Positions 1 to 12,800 of a DNA stretch of 64,000 nucleotides are shown here, one piece after another (positions within the stretch are counted from its first letter, which is position 1; the number at the start of each line of letters is the position of its first letter). The stretch is taken from assembly GCF_031755915.1 (NCBI RefSeq), contig NC_083386.1:4185001-4249000 (forward strand), read 5' to 3'. The notes below the pieces were generated by a model. It was not told the DNA's origin. It did no database searches and saw only the letters and a list, made by a program, of their open reading frames with translations. Source of the stretch: Ziziphus jujuba (Eukaryota > Streptophyta > Magnoliopsida > Rosales > Rhamnaceae). Position numbers and translations under genes: made by a program.

Positions 1-2300
1 CAACATTTTATGCCCCAAAAATCTAGAAAATATTTAATTAATAATTTGCAAATAAAAGACAATAAATTAATAATCCAAAAATTTTAGTGAAAAATAATTA
101 TAAAAAAATAAGACTGATGACAAATATTAAATTGGGAATAAAGTATTGTAAACAATTAATATGAAAACACAACAAAATTTACATTGAAAAAAATGATCCA
201 AGAAATATTTAAATAAATAAAATAAAATCAAATAATTAACAATAAAACTCAATTTAAACTACCAAAACAATTTAATTTATAAAACACTATTAAAAACATT
301 TTAAATTAAATAAAATTCTAAAATATTGTTTAACTAAAATCATGTCGTGAAAACCATATGATACACCCACTATATACCAGTGGCGCCAACGGTACCCAGC
401 ATCCCAAGTAACGCCAGATAGGAGGTTAAAGAGAGAAACCGGCATACGGTCGTGTGGCATCCCACCGCATCACTGCAAACAGGTGTTCCGGCCATGGAAG
501 AGCAGCCTACCCTCGTCCGATGGCAACCACAGGACAACCCCATAAATCACCTGTACGCTATTCACACCCACCTGCACACTAACCACATCTACCTACGCAC
601 TAATCATATCCATATATACAGAACACTAGTATGTATACGGTGCATCTAAAAATCATAAAATTTACACATTTTCAAAATATCAAAAATTTCATAAGTACCA
701 AAGAGTTTATTCCATCCAATTAAACCTGTAAATTTTCCACAATTCCTATATAAATCATCGTCATAAATTCCATCAATTTCAAATCCATCAATGAAATTAA
801 CAATAATTTAAAATAAATATTCCTTCAATTCTTCAAAATTCAAAATATAATTAAATCACATAAAAATTCCAAAATTCGTAAATCCATGTAAAAGCATTTT
901 TATTGCTTGAAATAAACTCACAATAATTTCAACAATAAATCACAAATGTTAAAATCATAATTCCTTTAAATATCAAATTTTCATAAAATGAATTTCTATA
1001 ATTTATCAAAATCAAAATATGCTTTAATGCACATATACATTTCAATTTATTCAAATTGTGCCATCAAAATTTCAAATATAATTTTCTAAGCAATTAACAC
1101 ATGAAACATCATATTTTCAAATAATCAATTATCACAAAATACATATAATTGAACACCCAAAATTAAGTTTGAAGGTGGGTCACTCACCTTGAGTACGCAA
1201 TCCAACCACGATCCTCCATAGGATCAATTTTATGACTCACACGTGCTCCTAGAATAACAATATTGCACAGTATCAAATAAATTAATATTTTATTCGGATA
1301 AATAATACCCGATACCCCGGGGGTTTAACATAAACGATATCCAAATTTCGCAAATAAGGTATCGACGGAAAGCTAAGGAGACGAGGAATATGTTACTGAT
1401 CTCCATTGGACTCAACTCGACCAGAGGTGGTTAGAAAGTGGACAAAAGGTTTCGGCCAAATTTCCCCTTCTTCTATCTCACAAAATGCTCAGAATTTGGG
1501 CAAATGGAGGTTATTTTTGGAATCAGGGGGTTGAAATCTAAGGGAAAGACCAACCACAAGACCAGTGGCATTCGAAAAACCTGCCAACCACCACCTCACC
1601 GATGCATTGATCCTAACGCATCCATCGGCCAACCGACTGGTGACTCGGCACCCGGATTCGTCCAACTGTGGGCCACCATGCTGTCCGGCACGTGTAGCCG
1701 TGCGGCGGCCGGAAGAGATGCAGCAGGGAGAGAGAGATATAGACGGGAAGGAGAAATGAAGAGAGAAGGAGAAGAAGGAAGAAGAAGAAGAAAGGAAGAA
1801 GAAGCCTGTGGGGGCATTTTCCCACGTGGGGGAAAAGGAAAAAAAGAAAAAGAAAAAGAAAATAGAAATAACGATATATATATAAATAATATTAAAATAA
1901 TACAATATTAAAAAAAATTTTGCAGATCCATAACTTGTAAACCACATATCCGTTTCGAGCATGCCACTAGTCTATAAACTCATATCAACGAGTACTTCAC
2001 AATCGTATATGAATCAAAGCTCTACTTCACATGAAAAAAATGTCAACTTTGGCACCCTTTGGACAGTTCGGATCTCAACTTGTTTTGTCCATATCTTTCA
2101 AATGGTAGCTTCGTTTTCAACGTACTACTAGTCTATGGACTCATGTCGATGCATACTTTGTAACGATACCCTGGTCAAAGAGAAATTCCATCCGGATCAA
2201 AAAGTCAAATTTTGACCCCTCTCGATCAATGGCAATCAAACTCGGTCAACCTCGGTCAACGTGATGAAAATTCTGATATTATTTGGGATGGGGTGTTACA
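1..2300 (-). mobile_element. R0: solo LTR of the dominant family, left end outside the window
   Basis: The window opens inside a reverse copy. It ends at 2300 with GGGGTGTTACA, the reverse complement of the family start TGTAACACCCC. The first 350 bases match the interior of R5 near 38160-38400. The GTCAA-rich block before the end (about 2200-2265) is the family's W-box cluster. Three 21-bp minisatellite units lie near 547-612, and a purine tract with a CCCACGTGGG palindrome lies near 1820-1865. The TSD cannot be checked because the left end is missing; the 5 bases after the end are CTCAT. I infer that R0 sits inside the older forward copy H0, because 2301-2474 reads as forward LTR. Short open frames in the purine tract are not genes. 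Confidence 0.8.
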
Positions 2301-3208
2301 CTCATGAAATTTTTCCAAGACAGTTATTACTATTCATCGATCTGTGAGTATGTGTAAACAGCGACACCACATGTAACATTATAAAGAGTGCCATGTGTCA
2401 AGACAAAAAAATTACCACATTTCAGACAATTAAATATTACATGATTTTATTATTTTATATTATATTATTGCTTTTGTAACACCCCGTTCCGAACCATGTC
2501 GAAATTTTCGCACGTTGACCGTTGACCGAATTAGTCAAAAGTTGACTTTTTGACCCGGTTGGAATTCTAGGTTGACTGAGGTACCGTTACAAAGTACACG
2601 TTGGCACGAGTTCGTAGACTAGTAGCACGTTGAAAACGGAGCTACGGTTTGAAAGTTATGAGCAAAACAAGTTGAGGTCCAACCTGTCCAAGGGGTGCCG
2701 GAGTTGACTTTTTGTTCATGCAAAGTTGAGCGTTGACTCATGCATGGTTGTGAACTGCTCGTTGATACGAGTCCATAGACTAGCGGCACGTCCGATTTGG
2801 ACATGTGGTTTGAAAGTTATGGACCTGTAGAGTTTTTCAAACACCGTATTATTTTTTTAAAAAACGCGTAACGATGTGCCACGTGTGACTAAATAAGTGT
2901 GACCATGTGTCACCATAGTGAGGTGCCACATGTCAACCATGTATAATATCATGTTATTCTATTATTATTTTATATAATATTGTTTTTATTATTATTTAAT
3001 TATTTAATTATTTTTATTTTATTTTATTTTTCTTTTCCTTTTTCTTTTTCTTTTCTTTTTCCCCACGTGGGAAAACACCCTTCTCTTTCTTTTCCTTTCC
3101 TTCCCTTCTTCTTCCCCGAGCCCGACAGAGACAAACAAAATCACGCAGAAATTTTTCTCTCTCTCTCTCTCTCCTTTGACTCTCTCCCTCTCTCTGTTTG
3201 ACCGACCG

Positions 3209-6109
3209 TGTCAGGACCCGTCCAGAATTCCTTCCCCGGAACCCTAGACAGCCCTGATCCCAGGGAAATCCTACCGAACCCTCTGATGGAAAATCCAACA
3301 GAGCCTCCCCTAAGGGATTTACTTACCACAAATTACCTGCACTGAAAACACACTTCTATACTCATCCCCTTATTCCTCCGGCAAACTACAAATTGTTCCA
3401 CAAATTTCAGCACTTCTCAAAAACAACAACAGTCCAGTGCATAAATAAAACATAAGTATCCCAATAGTATACAGAGCTTTAAGAAGTGCTAATCAACAGA
3501 AATACAACAAGGCTGAAAGAAATAATACACTGAAATGAAAGAGTACAAAGATACTTCTCAAAACACGACAGCAGCAGAAAACTTGGTTCACTCCGGAAGA
3601 ACGCCTACCACCACTTGCACCTAAGGGAACGGAATTTAAGAGTGTGAGATGCTAATCATCTCCGTGAGTGACCCTAACTACTGAACACCTTTAGTGATAA
3701 TAAAATAATATTAATAGCAATTAAGGAATACAACAAATACCAACAATTAATAAATAAATAAATAAATAAACATTTGAAGTAATAATTTCTCTCAAAACCC
3801 TCACTATTCACTCCGTTGGAAAAGTTCCCCTTTTAAAACATTTTCACAAAACCCGATATAAATACTTCCCGAAAACCAAGGGACCAAATAATTTAACAAA
3901 CAACAAATAAATAAATAAATAAATAAATACCCCAAATATAAATAAACTATAATAAATTATAGTAAATAATTTTTTGAACACCTTTGGGGTTTAAACACTA
4001 TTTGCAATTTACACCGACGCACCACACCATATACCGGTAATGCCCTCCGATACCCAGCGTCCCGAGCACCGACTGGCAGGGGGTTAAAGAGAGAAACCTG
4101 CAACGGTCACTTCGGCGTCTCGACAGTACCGCTGCTAAAACCATCACCCGGCCAAGGAGGGGGGCCGCTGTGCACAACAATAACCTTGCCTGCCCACGGT
4201 CCAATGGCAACTCACGGGTGAAGTAATAACCACGCGCTAAACCACATAATAACTGCGCGCTACCACGTGTCCATACACCATACACCAGAACACCAATACT
4301 GTATGAGTGCGTCTAAAAATAAACATTATTAACCAACCGTACCGTTTTCCAAAATTACCGTGGGAAATACATTAAATTCTCACATTTACCATCCCACACA
4401 TTTTTATTTAACAACCCGGTACGAAACAGCGATAACAACAAACCACAATTTTCTCGAAATACGAGATGCAACCATAAAAATACCGCGGGCATAATTTATA
4501 AAATTTAACCAAATATTTTCTTAAAATATTTAACCCAATTATGCCCGAAAAATTAATACTGAAAATCACGTACCAATACTACCGAAATACACTTTGCTCA
4601 TGCATAATAAATAAATTAAACCAAAATAAAACCACAAATAAACCACACCACATGAGCATAAATTTAAATATCAATTTAAATACCAAATAAACATAATTAA
4701 TTGCCCAAAATAATTTTTGAATGTGGGTCACTCACCTTGAGCGCGTAAATCAACTAAGATCCTCCTCGGGATCAACTCCGCCACTCGTATACGCACCTAC
4801 ACAACCACAGTGTACCAACCAAAAATATTAATATTTTATTCGGGTAATTCCCAAATGGATACCTGGGGAGCGAACACCAAACGATATCTAAGGGTTACAA
4901 GTTATATACCGAATCGAAGCTCGCGTGATGAGGATCACGGATCGGGTTTCGGCTCCACAATTCTCCCAAACCGTCGCAAATTGGCGAAAACGGATGTTGG
5001 ATTCAGGTTCAGGAGGTCGAACACAGCGGACTGGAGCCGACCGGAAAACTGGGTACTCGCCGGAACAGTACTTTCCGGCAAGTCGTCGTGGTCACCGACA
5101 ACCGTTGCCGGCGGCGGCGCGTGCGGTGGCCGTTGGCTGTGATTTTTTGCAGACTTGTAGATCGTGAGGAGAGCAATCCAACGGGACCGGCGGTGAGCAA
5201 AACGGAGGCCGGACGGCGGAGAAATCACGGTTTGAAGTTTTCCGGCCCCTCGCCGGAAAACGCTCTGATCCCGGCGCGTCGGTGGTCCGATGGCCGTGAT
5301 TTTTGGTGGGTCGGCCGGACTTGAGGAGAGGATCAAGGGTGACTGGCGCGTGTGGCCAGAAAATGGCCGAAAGTGGGCCGATCTGCGGTGGCCGGCGGTG
5401 GAGGGGAAAAACTCGCCGCCGATCTTCGGACGTCCGATTCGGGCGCGTCTGGCGGCCGATCGCCGTGAAACTTGTAGGTTTTGCCGGAAATGGGGAGGGG
5501 AAACTTTCTGGCCGGTGCGTGTACTGTAGGTCGGCCGGAACAGTTGAAAAATTTCGGCGGCCGGCGGACTCTCTCTCTCTTTCTCTCTCCTCTCTCTCTT
5601 TCTCTCTCTTCCCCGAGAATTTTATCCAATATATGCCACTGTGAGACACTGTTCATGCCACGTGGACCAATTAGGAACTGACACGTGGCACTTTACTGTT
5701 CATCGACCCAAAAACATTAAAATATTACGGTATCCGGTAAACTTTAAACGTCCATAACTTTTTAACTGGATGTCCGTTTTGAGCGTGCCGCTAGTATGTG
5801 AACTCGTATCGCCGAGCACTTCACAACCATACACGAGTCAAAGCTCATTTCCCCATAAATAAAAAGTCAACTTCGGCACCCCTTGGACAGTTTGGACCGC
5901 AACTTGTTTTGCTCATAACTTTCAAACCGTAGCTCCGTTTTCGACGTGCTACCAGTCTACGAACTCAGGGCATTGTGTACTTCTCCACGGTCCCCTGGTC
6001 AACTCGAAGTTCCAACTGGAACGAAAAGTCAACTTTTGACCCACTCGGTCAACGGTCAACCTCAGTCAACGTGCACGGATTCCGGTGCGATTTGGGACGG
6101 GGTGTTACA
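3209..6109 (-). mobile_element. R1: reverse solo LTR nested in F1, 2901 bp
   Basis: It starts TGTCAGGACCCGTCC and ends GGACGGGGTGTTACA. The flanking 5 bases are GACCG on both sides, a perfect TSD. It is a complete, uninterrupted unit and a good reference copy. It belongs to the form with CT-rich repeats and CpG-dense DNA (about 4930-5560) rather than the CCCACGTGGG purine tract. It carries (AAAT)n at about 3750 and 3905. There is no reverse transcriptase, integrase or gag sequence. Long frames on both strands in the CpG-rich part reflect few stop codons in GC-rich DNA (see findings). Confidence 0.9.
5998..6069 (-). promoter_or_regulatory. W-box (TTGAC) cluster at the 5' end of LTR R1
   Basis: Six TTGAC/GTCAA cores lie in 72 bases: 5998, 6028, 6036, 6048, 6055 and 6065. 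TTGAC followed by C or T is the core bound by plant WRKY transcription factors. The cluster sits within about 110 bases of the LTR's own start, where upstream promoter elements would lie. Function is inferred from motif and position only. Confidence 0.45.
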
Positions 6110-6714
6110 GACCGTTTGGCCAGATTTCAGTCTCCGAAATGCCACACGCGCCAGCCACCGGTGAAGCCCAGATCGGGGCCGGTGAAGTCCGCGGCGGTGA
6201 CTTGAAATTTTCCGGCGATTCTCGCCGTTTCCGACCAACCTAGCCGACCCATACCTCTATTCCACCATTTTTGACCCTTCTGAGTCCATTTCCGGGGTTA
6301 GATTGCCCAAAATCCCCACCGTTTGAGAGATCCCTTAAGTTTAAATCCGGCCGAAGCTTTCCGGCCAAATTCCGGCCACCTCCGGCGGAATTGGGGTCGA
6401 TGAAGACCGGATTTGTAATCTTCGTCGCTCAAGCTTTGATTCGGTATATTATTCGACTATTTTGGATAATGTTTGTGTTTGACCCCCCCGTGTACCGGGT
6501 ATTATTTATCCGATTAAAATATTAATTTATTTGACTGTGTGTGAATTGTGTTCTAGGAGCACCGGTAAGTCGTGGAATTGATCCCATGGTGGATCATGGT
6601 TTAATTGCGTGCTTCAGGTGAGTGACCCACCTTTAATAAATATTTTGGGATAATTAATTATATTTAATTGCTGTTAAATTGGTATCTGAAATTATGCTCA
6701 TGTGGTGGAATTTA

Positions 6715-7153
6715 GAGGGATGTATTCAATTTAGAGTTTGATGGATTTAAAATAAATTATAGACTTTAAAAGATTTGATGGATTGTTATGGAATTCTACA
6801 GACTCCATAAAGATTTTGTAAGAATCCAATGAAATCTTTGGATTTAAAGGTGGATTTCATATTGACAATTTTGTTCACAATTTCCCTGTTAAAATCCTTT
6901 CAAATCCATTAAAATCCATCATTTTTTAAAGTCTTTTAAAATCAATGACTTTTTGAATACCACCAGATTTTAAAAGAATTCTATAAAGTCTTAATTGAAT
7001 ACATCTAGATTTTAATGGACTTTTATAAAATCCATCAAAATCTGAATTGAATATCATTAGATTTGTATGGACTCTTTTAAAATCTAAATCGAATACCTCA
7101 AAACTTTAAAAGACTTTTAAACTCCTTCAAATTCTAAATTGAATACATCCCCC
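6715..7153. mobile_element. Tourist/PIF-Harbinger-type MITE, 439 bp
   Basis: Terminal inverted repeats begin G(A/G)GGGATGTATTCAATTTAGA and the element is flanked by TTA on both sides (6712-6714 and 7154-7156), the TSD of PIF/Harbinger elements. The interior is built of repeated AAATC/GATTT blocks that pair with each other, and it has no open frame. Other copies of the host LTR lack this segment at the same place (R4 reads straight through near 16930-17030), so the insertion followed F1. It is non-autonomous. Confidence 0.8.
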
Positions 7154-8189
7154 TTAAAGTAGTCGGGAAAAAATATTATTTTATATATTTTTACCCATTG
7201 ATACTAAACGGAATTTTGGGTTACTAAGAATCTCCCGAGTATTATTTTATTGTGGTTTAAATGGTATTTATTACACATGAGCAAGTATTTTCAGTAATTC
7301 GTTGTGTTTGGATTTTATATTAATTTCGGGCATAATTGGGTTAAATATTTTATGAAAATATTTATTTAAGTTGGTGGTTTAATTTTATAAATTATGCCCG
7401 CGGTATTTCAATTGTTGAATCTCGTATTACGAGAAAAGTTATGGTTTTATTTGTTATCGATGTTTTCATACCAGTTTGTTAAATAAAAATATGTGGGATG
7501 GTAAGTGTGAAAAATTGGTATATTTTCCACGGTAATTTTGGAAAACGGTACAGTTGGTTTAATAATTATTTTAGACGCATTCACACAGTATTGGTTCTCT
7601 GGTATATGTATATGTGGTTCACCGCGCAAATATTATTATTTCACTCGTGAGTTGCCATTGGACCGTGGGCAGACAAGTTTGTTATTGCGCACAGCCGCCC
7701 CCCTCCTTGGCCGGGATGATGGTTTCAGCAGCGGTACTATCGGGACGCCGAAGTGCCGTTTGCAAGTTTTTCTCTTTAACCTCCCCGCTAGTCGGTGCTC
7801 AGGACGCTGGGTATCGGAGGGCATCACTGGTATATGATGTGGTGCGTCAAGTGTAATTTTCAAATAAAGTTTCAAACCCCAAAGAGTACAAAATTATTTA
7901 TTATAAATTATTGCAGTTTATTTATATTTGGGGTATTTATTTATTTATTAATTTGTTGTTTGTTAAATTATTTGGTCCCTTGGTTTTCGGGAGGTACGAA
8001 TATTGTGTTTTGTGAAAATGTTTTAAAAGGGGAACATTTCCAACGGAGTTAATAGTGAGGGTTTTGAGAGAAATTATTACTTCAAATGTTTATTTATTTA
8101 TTTATTTATTTGTTCGGTATTAATTTATTAAATCCCTTTATTTGGTATACTATTAATATTAAAGGTGTACAGTAGATAGGGTTACTCAC

Positions 8190-8208
8190 TGAGATGATTA
8201 GCATCTCA
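8190..8208. repeat. Conserved 19-bp hairpin motif of the LTR family
   Basis: TGAGATGATTAGCATCTCA forms a 7-bp stem (TGAGATG/CATCTCA) with a 5-base loop. The stem is kept in nearly every LTR copy (for example 3645, 10 kb, 15.9 kb, 18.5 kb, 24.5 kb, 30.8 kb and 57.2 kb), a few with one or two mismatches. It always stands just before the TTCCGTTCC(C) block. The role is unknown. Confidence 0.6.
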
Positions 8209-9276
8209 CACTCTTAAATTTCGTTCCCCTAGGTTCAGGTTGGAGATGTTGATTGTCCGGGGCGAGCCCAACGTCTCAGTTCGTTGCCGAAGGTCCAAGA
8301 AGTAATTCTTCCCTTTTTCCTCTCTATCCTGTATTACTTCTTATCTATCATTGTATAAATTCCACATGTATCTGTATAATGCTCTGTATACTGTATTGGA
8401 CACATTTTATTTATGCACTGGGTTGCCGCTGTTTTCTTTTGAAGTGCTGAAATTTGTGAAACCAATTTGTAGTATCGTGGGAGGAATAAGGGGATGTTTT
8501 TTTGAAGTGTGTTTTCAGTGCAGGTAATTTTTGGTTAGTCCTACCCTTAGGGGAGGTGCTGCTGGATTTTCCGTTGGAAGGTTCGGTGGTATTTCCCTGG
8601 GATCAGGGCTTGTCTAGGGTTCCGGGGAGGAATTCTGAACGGGTCCTGGCAGGTTTAATATTATTTTATATATTTATTTATTTATTTATTTTCTTTTTTC
8701 TTTTCTTCTCCCCCACCTGGGAAAATACCAACGGGGACTCTTTCTTCTTCCTTTCTTATTCTTTCTTCCTCTCTCCCTCCTGTCGGTCTCTCTCTCTCTC
8801 TCTCTCCTTGCTACATCTCTTCTGGCCACCACACGGCCACACGCACCGGTCGGTGGCCTGCAAACTCTCTGGGATCGGCGCCCAAAGCCGATGGCCGCGA
8901 GGTGGTGGTTGACCGATTTTCTGGCGGCCACCGGTCCCATAGTTGGTCCATCCCTTTAGTTTTAGACCCCCTGGTTCCAAAAATGACCTCCATTTCCTCC
9001 AATTCTAAGCCATTTGTGAGATATGAGGAGAGGGAGCTCGGTCAAAACTTCCCAATCAAATTTCGACCACCACCAGCGTTGTTGTGGTCAATGGAGGCTA
9101 GAAATATGTTCATTGGTCTCATTAGCTTTCTATAAGTATCTTATTTGCAAAATATGGTGGAGTATTTTGAAAGATGCTATTTTTGAATAAAATATTATTA
9201 TTTTAATGTGGTAGTTTGAAAAATGTGTCTGTTTAATATTTAAATAATTGTTATTTATATTGAAAATGTCGAATTG

Positions 9277-9825
9277 TGTAACACCCATCCCAAAGTACAA
9301 TGGAAATTTTCCAACTTTGACCGAGGTTGACCGTTGACCGTTGACTTTGACCATTGACGTTGACCGAATGGCTCAAAATCTAACTTTTTGACTCGGATGA
9401 AATTCTAGGTTGACTGAGATACCATTACGAAGTACACATTGGCACAAGTTCGTAGACTAGTAGTACGTTGAAAACGGAGCTACGGTTTGAAAGTTATGAG
9501 CAAAACAAGTTGAGGTCCAAACTGTCAAAGGGGTGCCGGAGTTGACTTTTTGTTCATGCAAAGTTCAGGTTTGACTCATGCATGGTTGTGAAGTACTCGT
9601 CGATACGAGTTCATAGAGTAGCGGCACGTTTAAATTGGACATCTGGTTAAAAAGTATGGATCTGCGAAGTTTTGTTAACACCGTATTAATTTATTATTAT
9701 TTTAAATGTGTGAAACGTGCGCACTGTTCATGCCATGTGTCGCATCCTTATTCAATCCCATGAGTGCACAGTGACACCCACGGGCTGAGTTATTTCACTG
9801 TTTCGCGGGGAAAAGCCAAGGAAGG

Positions 9826-9856
<31 letters not shown>

Positions 9857-12800
9857 AAGGAAGAGAACACAACCGGCTACCGCCAATTTGCCCGTTTTCC
9901 TGCCACCCCAAGCCCGTTTTCCTGCTCTGGAAGAACGTCTACCACCACTTGCACCTAAGGGAACGGAACTTGAAAACGTAAGATGCTAATCATCTCAATG
10001 AGTGACCCTAACTACTGAACACTTTTAATAATAATAAAATAACAATAATAACAATTAAGGGAATTGAATAAATACCAACAATTAATAAATAAATAATAAT
10101 AACTGTTGGAAATAATAATTTCCCTCAAAACTCTCACCACTCGCTCCGTTTGAAATGTTTCCTTTTTAAAACCTTTTCACAAAACTCAATGTACGTACTT
10201 CCCGGAAACCAAGGGATTAAACCATTTGATAAACAATAAATAAATAAATACATACCCCAATATAATTAAAATGTAATAAATTATAGTAAATAATTTTTGA
10301 ACACCTTTGGCGTTTAAAACATTATTTGCAAATTACACCTGACGATTACACTTGACTTGTCGCACCACACCATATACCAGTGATGCCCTCCGATACCCAG
10401 CGTCCTGAGCACCGACTGGCAGGGGGGTTAAAGAGAGAAACTTGCAAACGGCACTTCGGCGTCCCGACAGTACCGCTGCTGAAACCATCATCCCGGCCAA
10501 GGAGGGGGGCGGCTGTGTGCACTATACAAGAATTGCCTGCCCACGGTCCAATGGCAACTCACGGGTGAAATAATAATACTTGCGCGCTGAACCACATATA
10601 CATATACCAGAACACCAATACTGTGTGAATGCGTCTAAAACAATTATTAAACCAACCGTACCGTTTTCCAAACTACCGTGGGAAATATACCAAATTTTTC
10701 ACAACATACCATCCCACATATTTTTATATAACACATCCGTACGAACCAGTGATAACAACAAACCACAATTTTCTCGAAATACGAGATGCAACCATAAAAA
10801 TACCGCGGGCATAATTTATAAAATATAAACAAATATTTTCGTAAAGTATTTAACCCAATTATGCCCGGAAAATATTACTTAAAACTACGTATAATTAATA
10901 CCGAAACATACTTTGCTCAAGCATAATAAATAAATTAAACCACAATAAAACCATAATTAAATCATACCACATGAGCATAATTTAAATACCAATTAAACAT
11001 AATTAATTGCCCAAAATAATTTTTGAAGGTGGGTCACTCACCTTGAGCGCATAAATCAACTAAGATCCTCCTCGGGATCAACTCCACCACTCGTACGCGC
11101 ACCTAAACAACTACAGTGTACCAACCAAAAATATTAATATTTTATTCGGGTAATTCCTAAATGGGTACCCGGGGAGCAAACACCAAACGATATCTAAAAG
11201 TTATGAGTTATATACCGAATCGAAGCTCGAGTGACGAGGATCACGGATTCGATCTTACTTTCCGGTGATCGGACCCGACGGGGTCGGAATCTCGCCGGAA
11301 AGCTTTTCGAGTTTCGGCTCCGCAATTCTCCCAAACCGTCGCGAATTGGCCGAAACGGATGCCAGATTCGGGTTCAGGAGATCGAACACAGTGGACTGGA
11401 GCCGACCGGGAAACTGGGTACTCGCCAGAATAGTAACTTCTGGCGAGCCGCCGCGGTCACCAGCAACCGTTGCCGGCGGCGGCGCGTGTGGTGGTCGTTG
11501 GCTGTGATTTTTTGCAGATTTGTAGATCAAGGGGAGAGCAATCCAACGGGACCGGCGGTGAGGCAAACGGAGGCCGGACGGCGGAGAAATCACGGTTTGA
11601 AGAATTTCGGCCCCTCACCGGAAAAAGCTCCGATCCCGGCGCGTCGGTGGTCCGGTGGCCGTGAAACTTGGTGGGTCGGCCGGACTTGAGGAGGTGGTGA
11701 TGGCTAGCTGGCGCGTGTGGCCGGAAAATGACCGGAAATGGGCGAATCGGCAGTGGCCGGCGGTGGAGGGAAAGATTTGCCGCCGATCTTCGAACGCTTG
11801 ATCCGGGCACGTCCGGCTGCCGATCGCCGTGAAACTTTGAGGTTTTGCAGGAAATGGGGAGGGAAATCTTTCTGGCCGGCGTGTGTACAGTAGATCAGCC
11901 GGAAAATTTGAAAATCTCCGGTGGCCGGTCGGACTTTCTCTCTCTTTCTCTCTCTTCCCCAAGATTTTTATCAAATAAAAGCCACCGTGTGACACTGTTC
12001 ATGCCACGTGGACCAATCAGAAGCTGACACATGGCGTCACTGTGCACTTAAGCCAGATATAATAAAATAATACGGTATCCGGCGAATTTCAAACGTCCAT
12101 AACTTTTTAACCGGATGTCCGTTTTAAGCGTGCCGCTAGTCTGTGAACTCGTATCGACGAGCACTTCACAACCATGCATGAGTCAAAGCTCATTTCCCCA
12201 TAAATAAAAAGTCAACTCTGGCACCCCTTGGACAGTTTGGACCTCAACTTGTTTGCTCATAACTTTCAAACTGTAGCTCCGTTTTCGACGTGCTACTAGT
12301 CTACGAACTCGGGGCATCATGCACTTCACCACGGTATCCTGGTCAACTAGAAATTCCAACTAGAACAAAAAGTCAACTTTTGACCCGCTCGGTCATCGGT
12401 CAACCTCGGTCAACGTGCACGGATTCCGGTGCGGTTTGGGACGGGGTGTTACAACTGGTATATAGTGTGGTGAATTTTTAAGCTTATTATGTGGAAATAC
12501 TATTCAATTAAAATGGTTAATTTATTTAAATTTTACCGTTTATTTCGAACAAATAATTTTATGGCATTTTTTTTTTATATGATTTATTAATTGTTATTGA
12601 AAACTTACTTTATTCCGGATTATTTTTCTGAGTGCATTGGATTCCAAAAATTGTTGCATTTTCTTGGTAATTATTGATTAAATATTTTCATATAAATTGT
12701 GGTGCTCTATATTATTAATTGCATGATTTTGTATTTTAAATGTTGATATTCCATTTATTTATTATTTAATTAATTATTTATTGGCTACCTTGATTTTGGG

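Larger units (their letters stand above)
2475..8651 (+). mobile_element. F1: forward solo LTR interrupted by R1 and a MITE
   Basis: It starts TGTAACACCCCGTTCC at 2475 and ends GGGTCCTGGCA at 8651 (family consensus CTGACA, so the end is mutated). The flanks are GCTTT and GGTTT, a 4-of-5 TSD, as expected for an older insertion. Removing R1 with one TSD (2906 bases) and the MITE with its TSD (442 bases) leaves about 2830 bases, the normal family length. Internal landmarks in order are the W-box cluster (about 2515-2580), the pyrimidine tract with CCCACGTGGG (about 3060), the GC-rich segment, the TGAGATGATTAGCATCTCA hairpin (8190-8208) and the terminal block. Confidence 0.82.

Noticed and set aside
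1438..1962. Overlapping 157-aa frames on both strands
   Set aside because: They lie in the purine tract of R0; the encoded E/K/R or F/S runs come from GA-rich repeats and recur in other copies with other frames.
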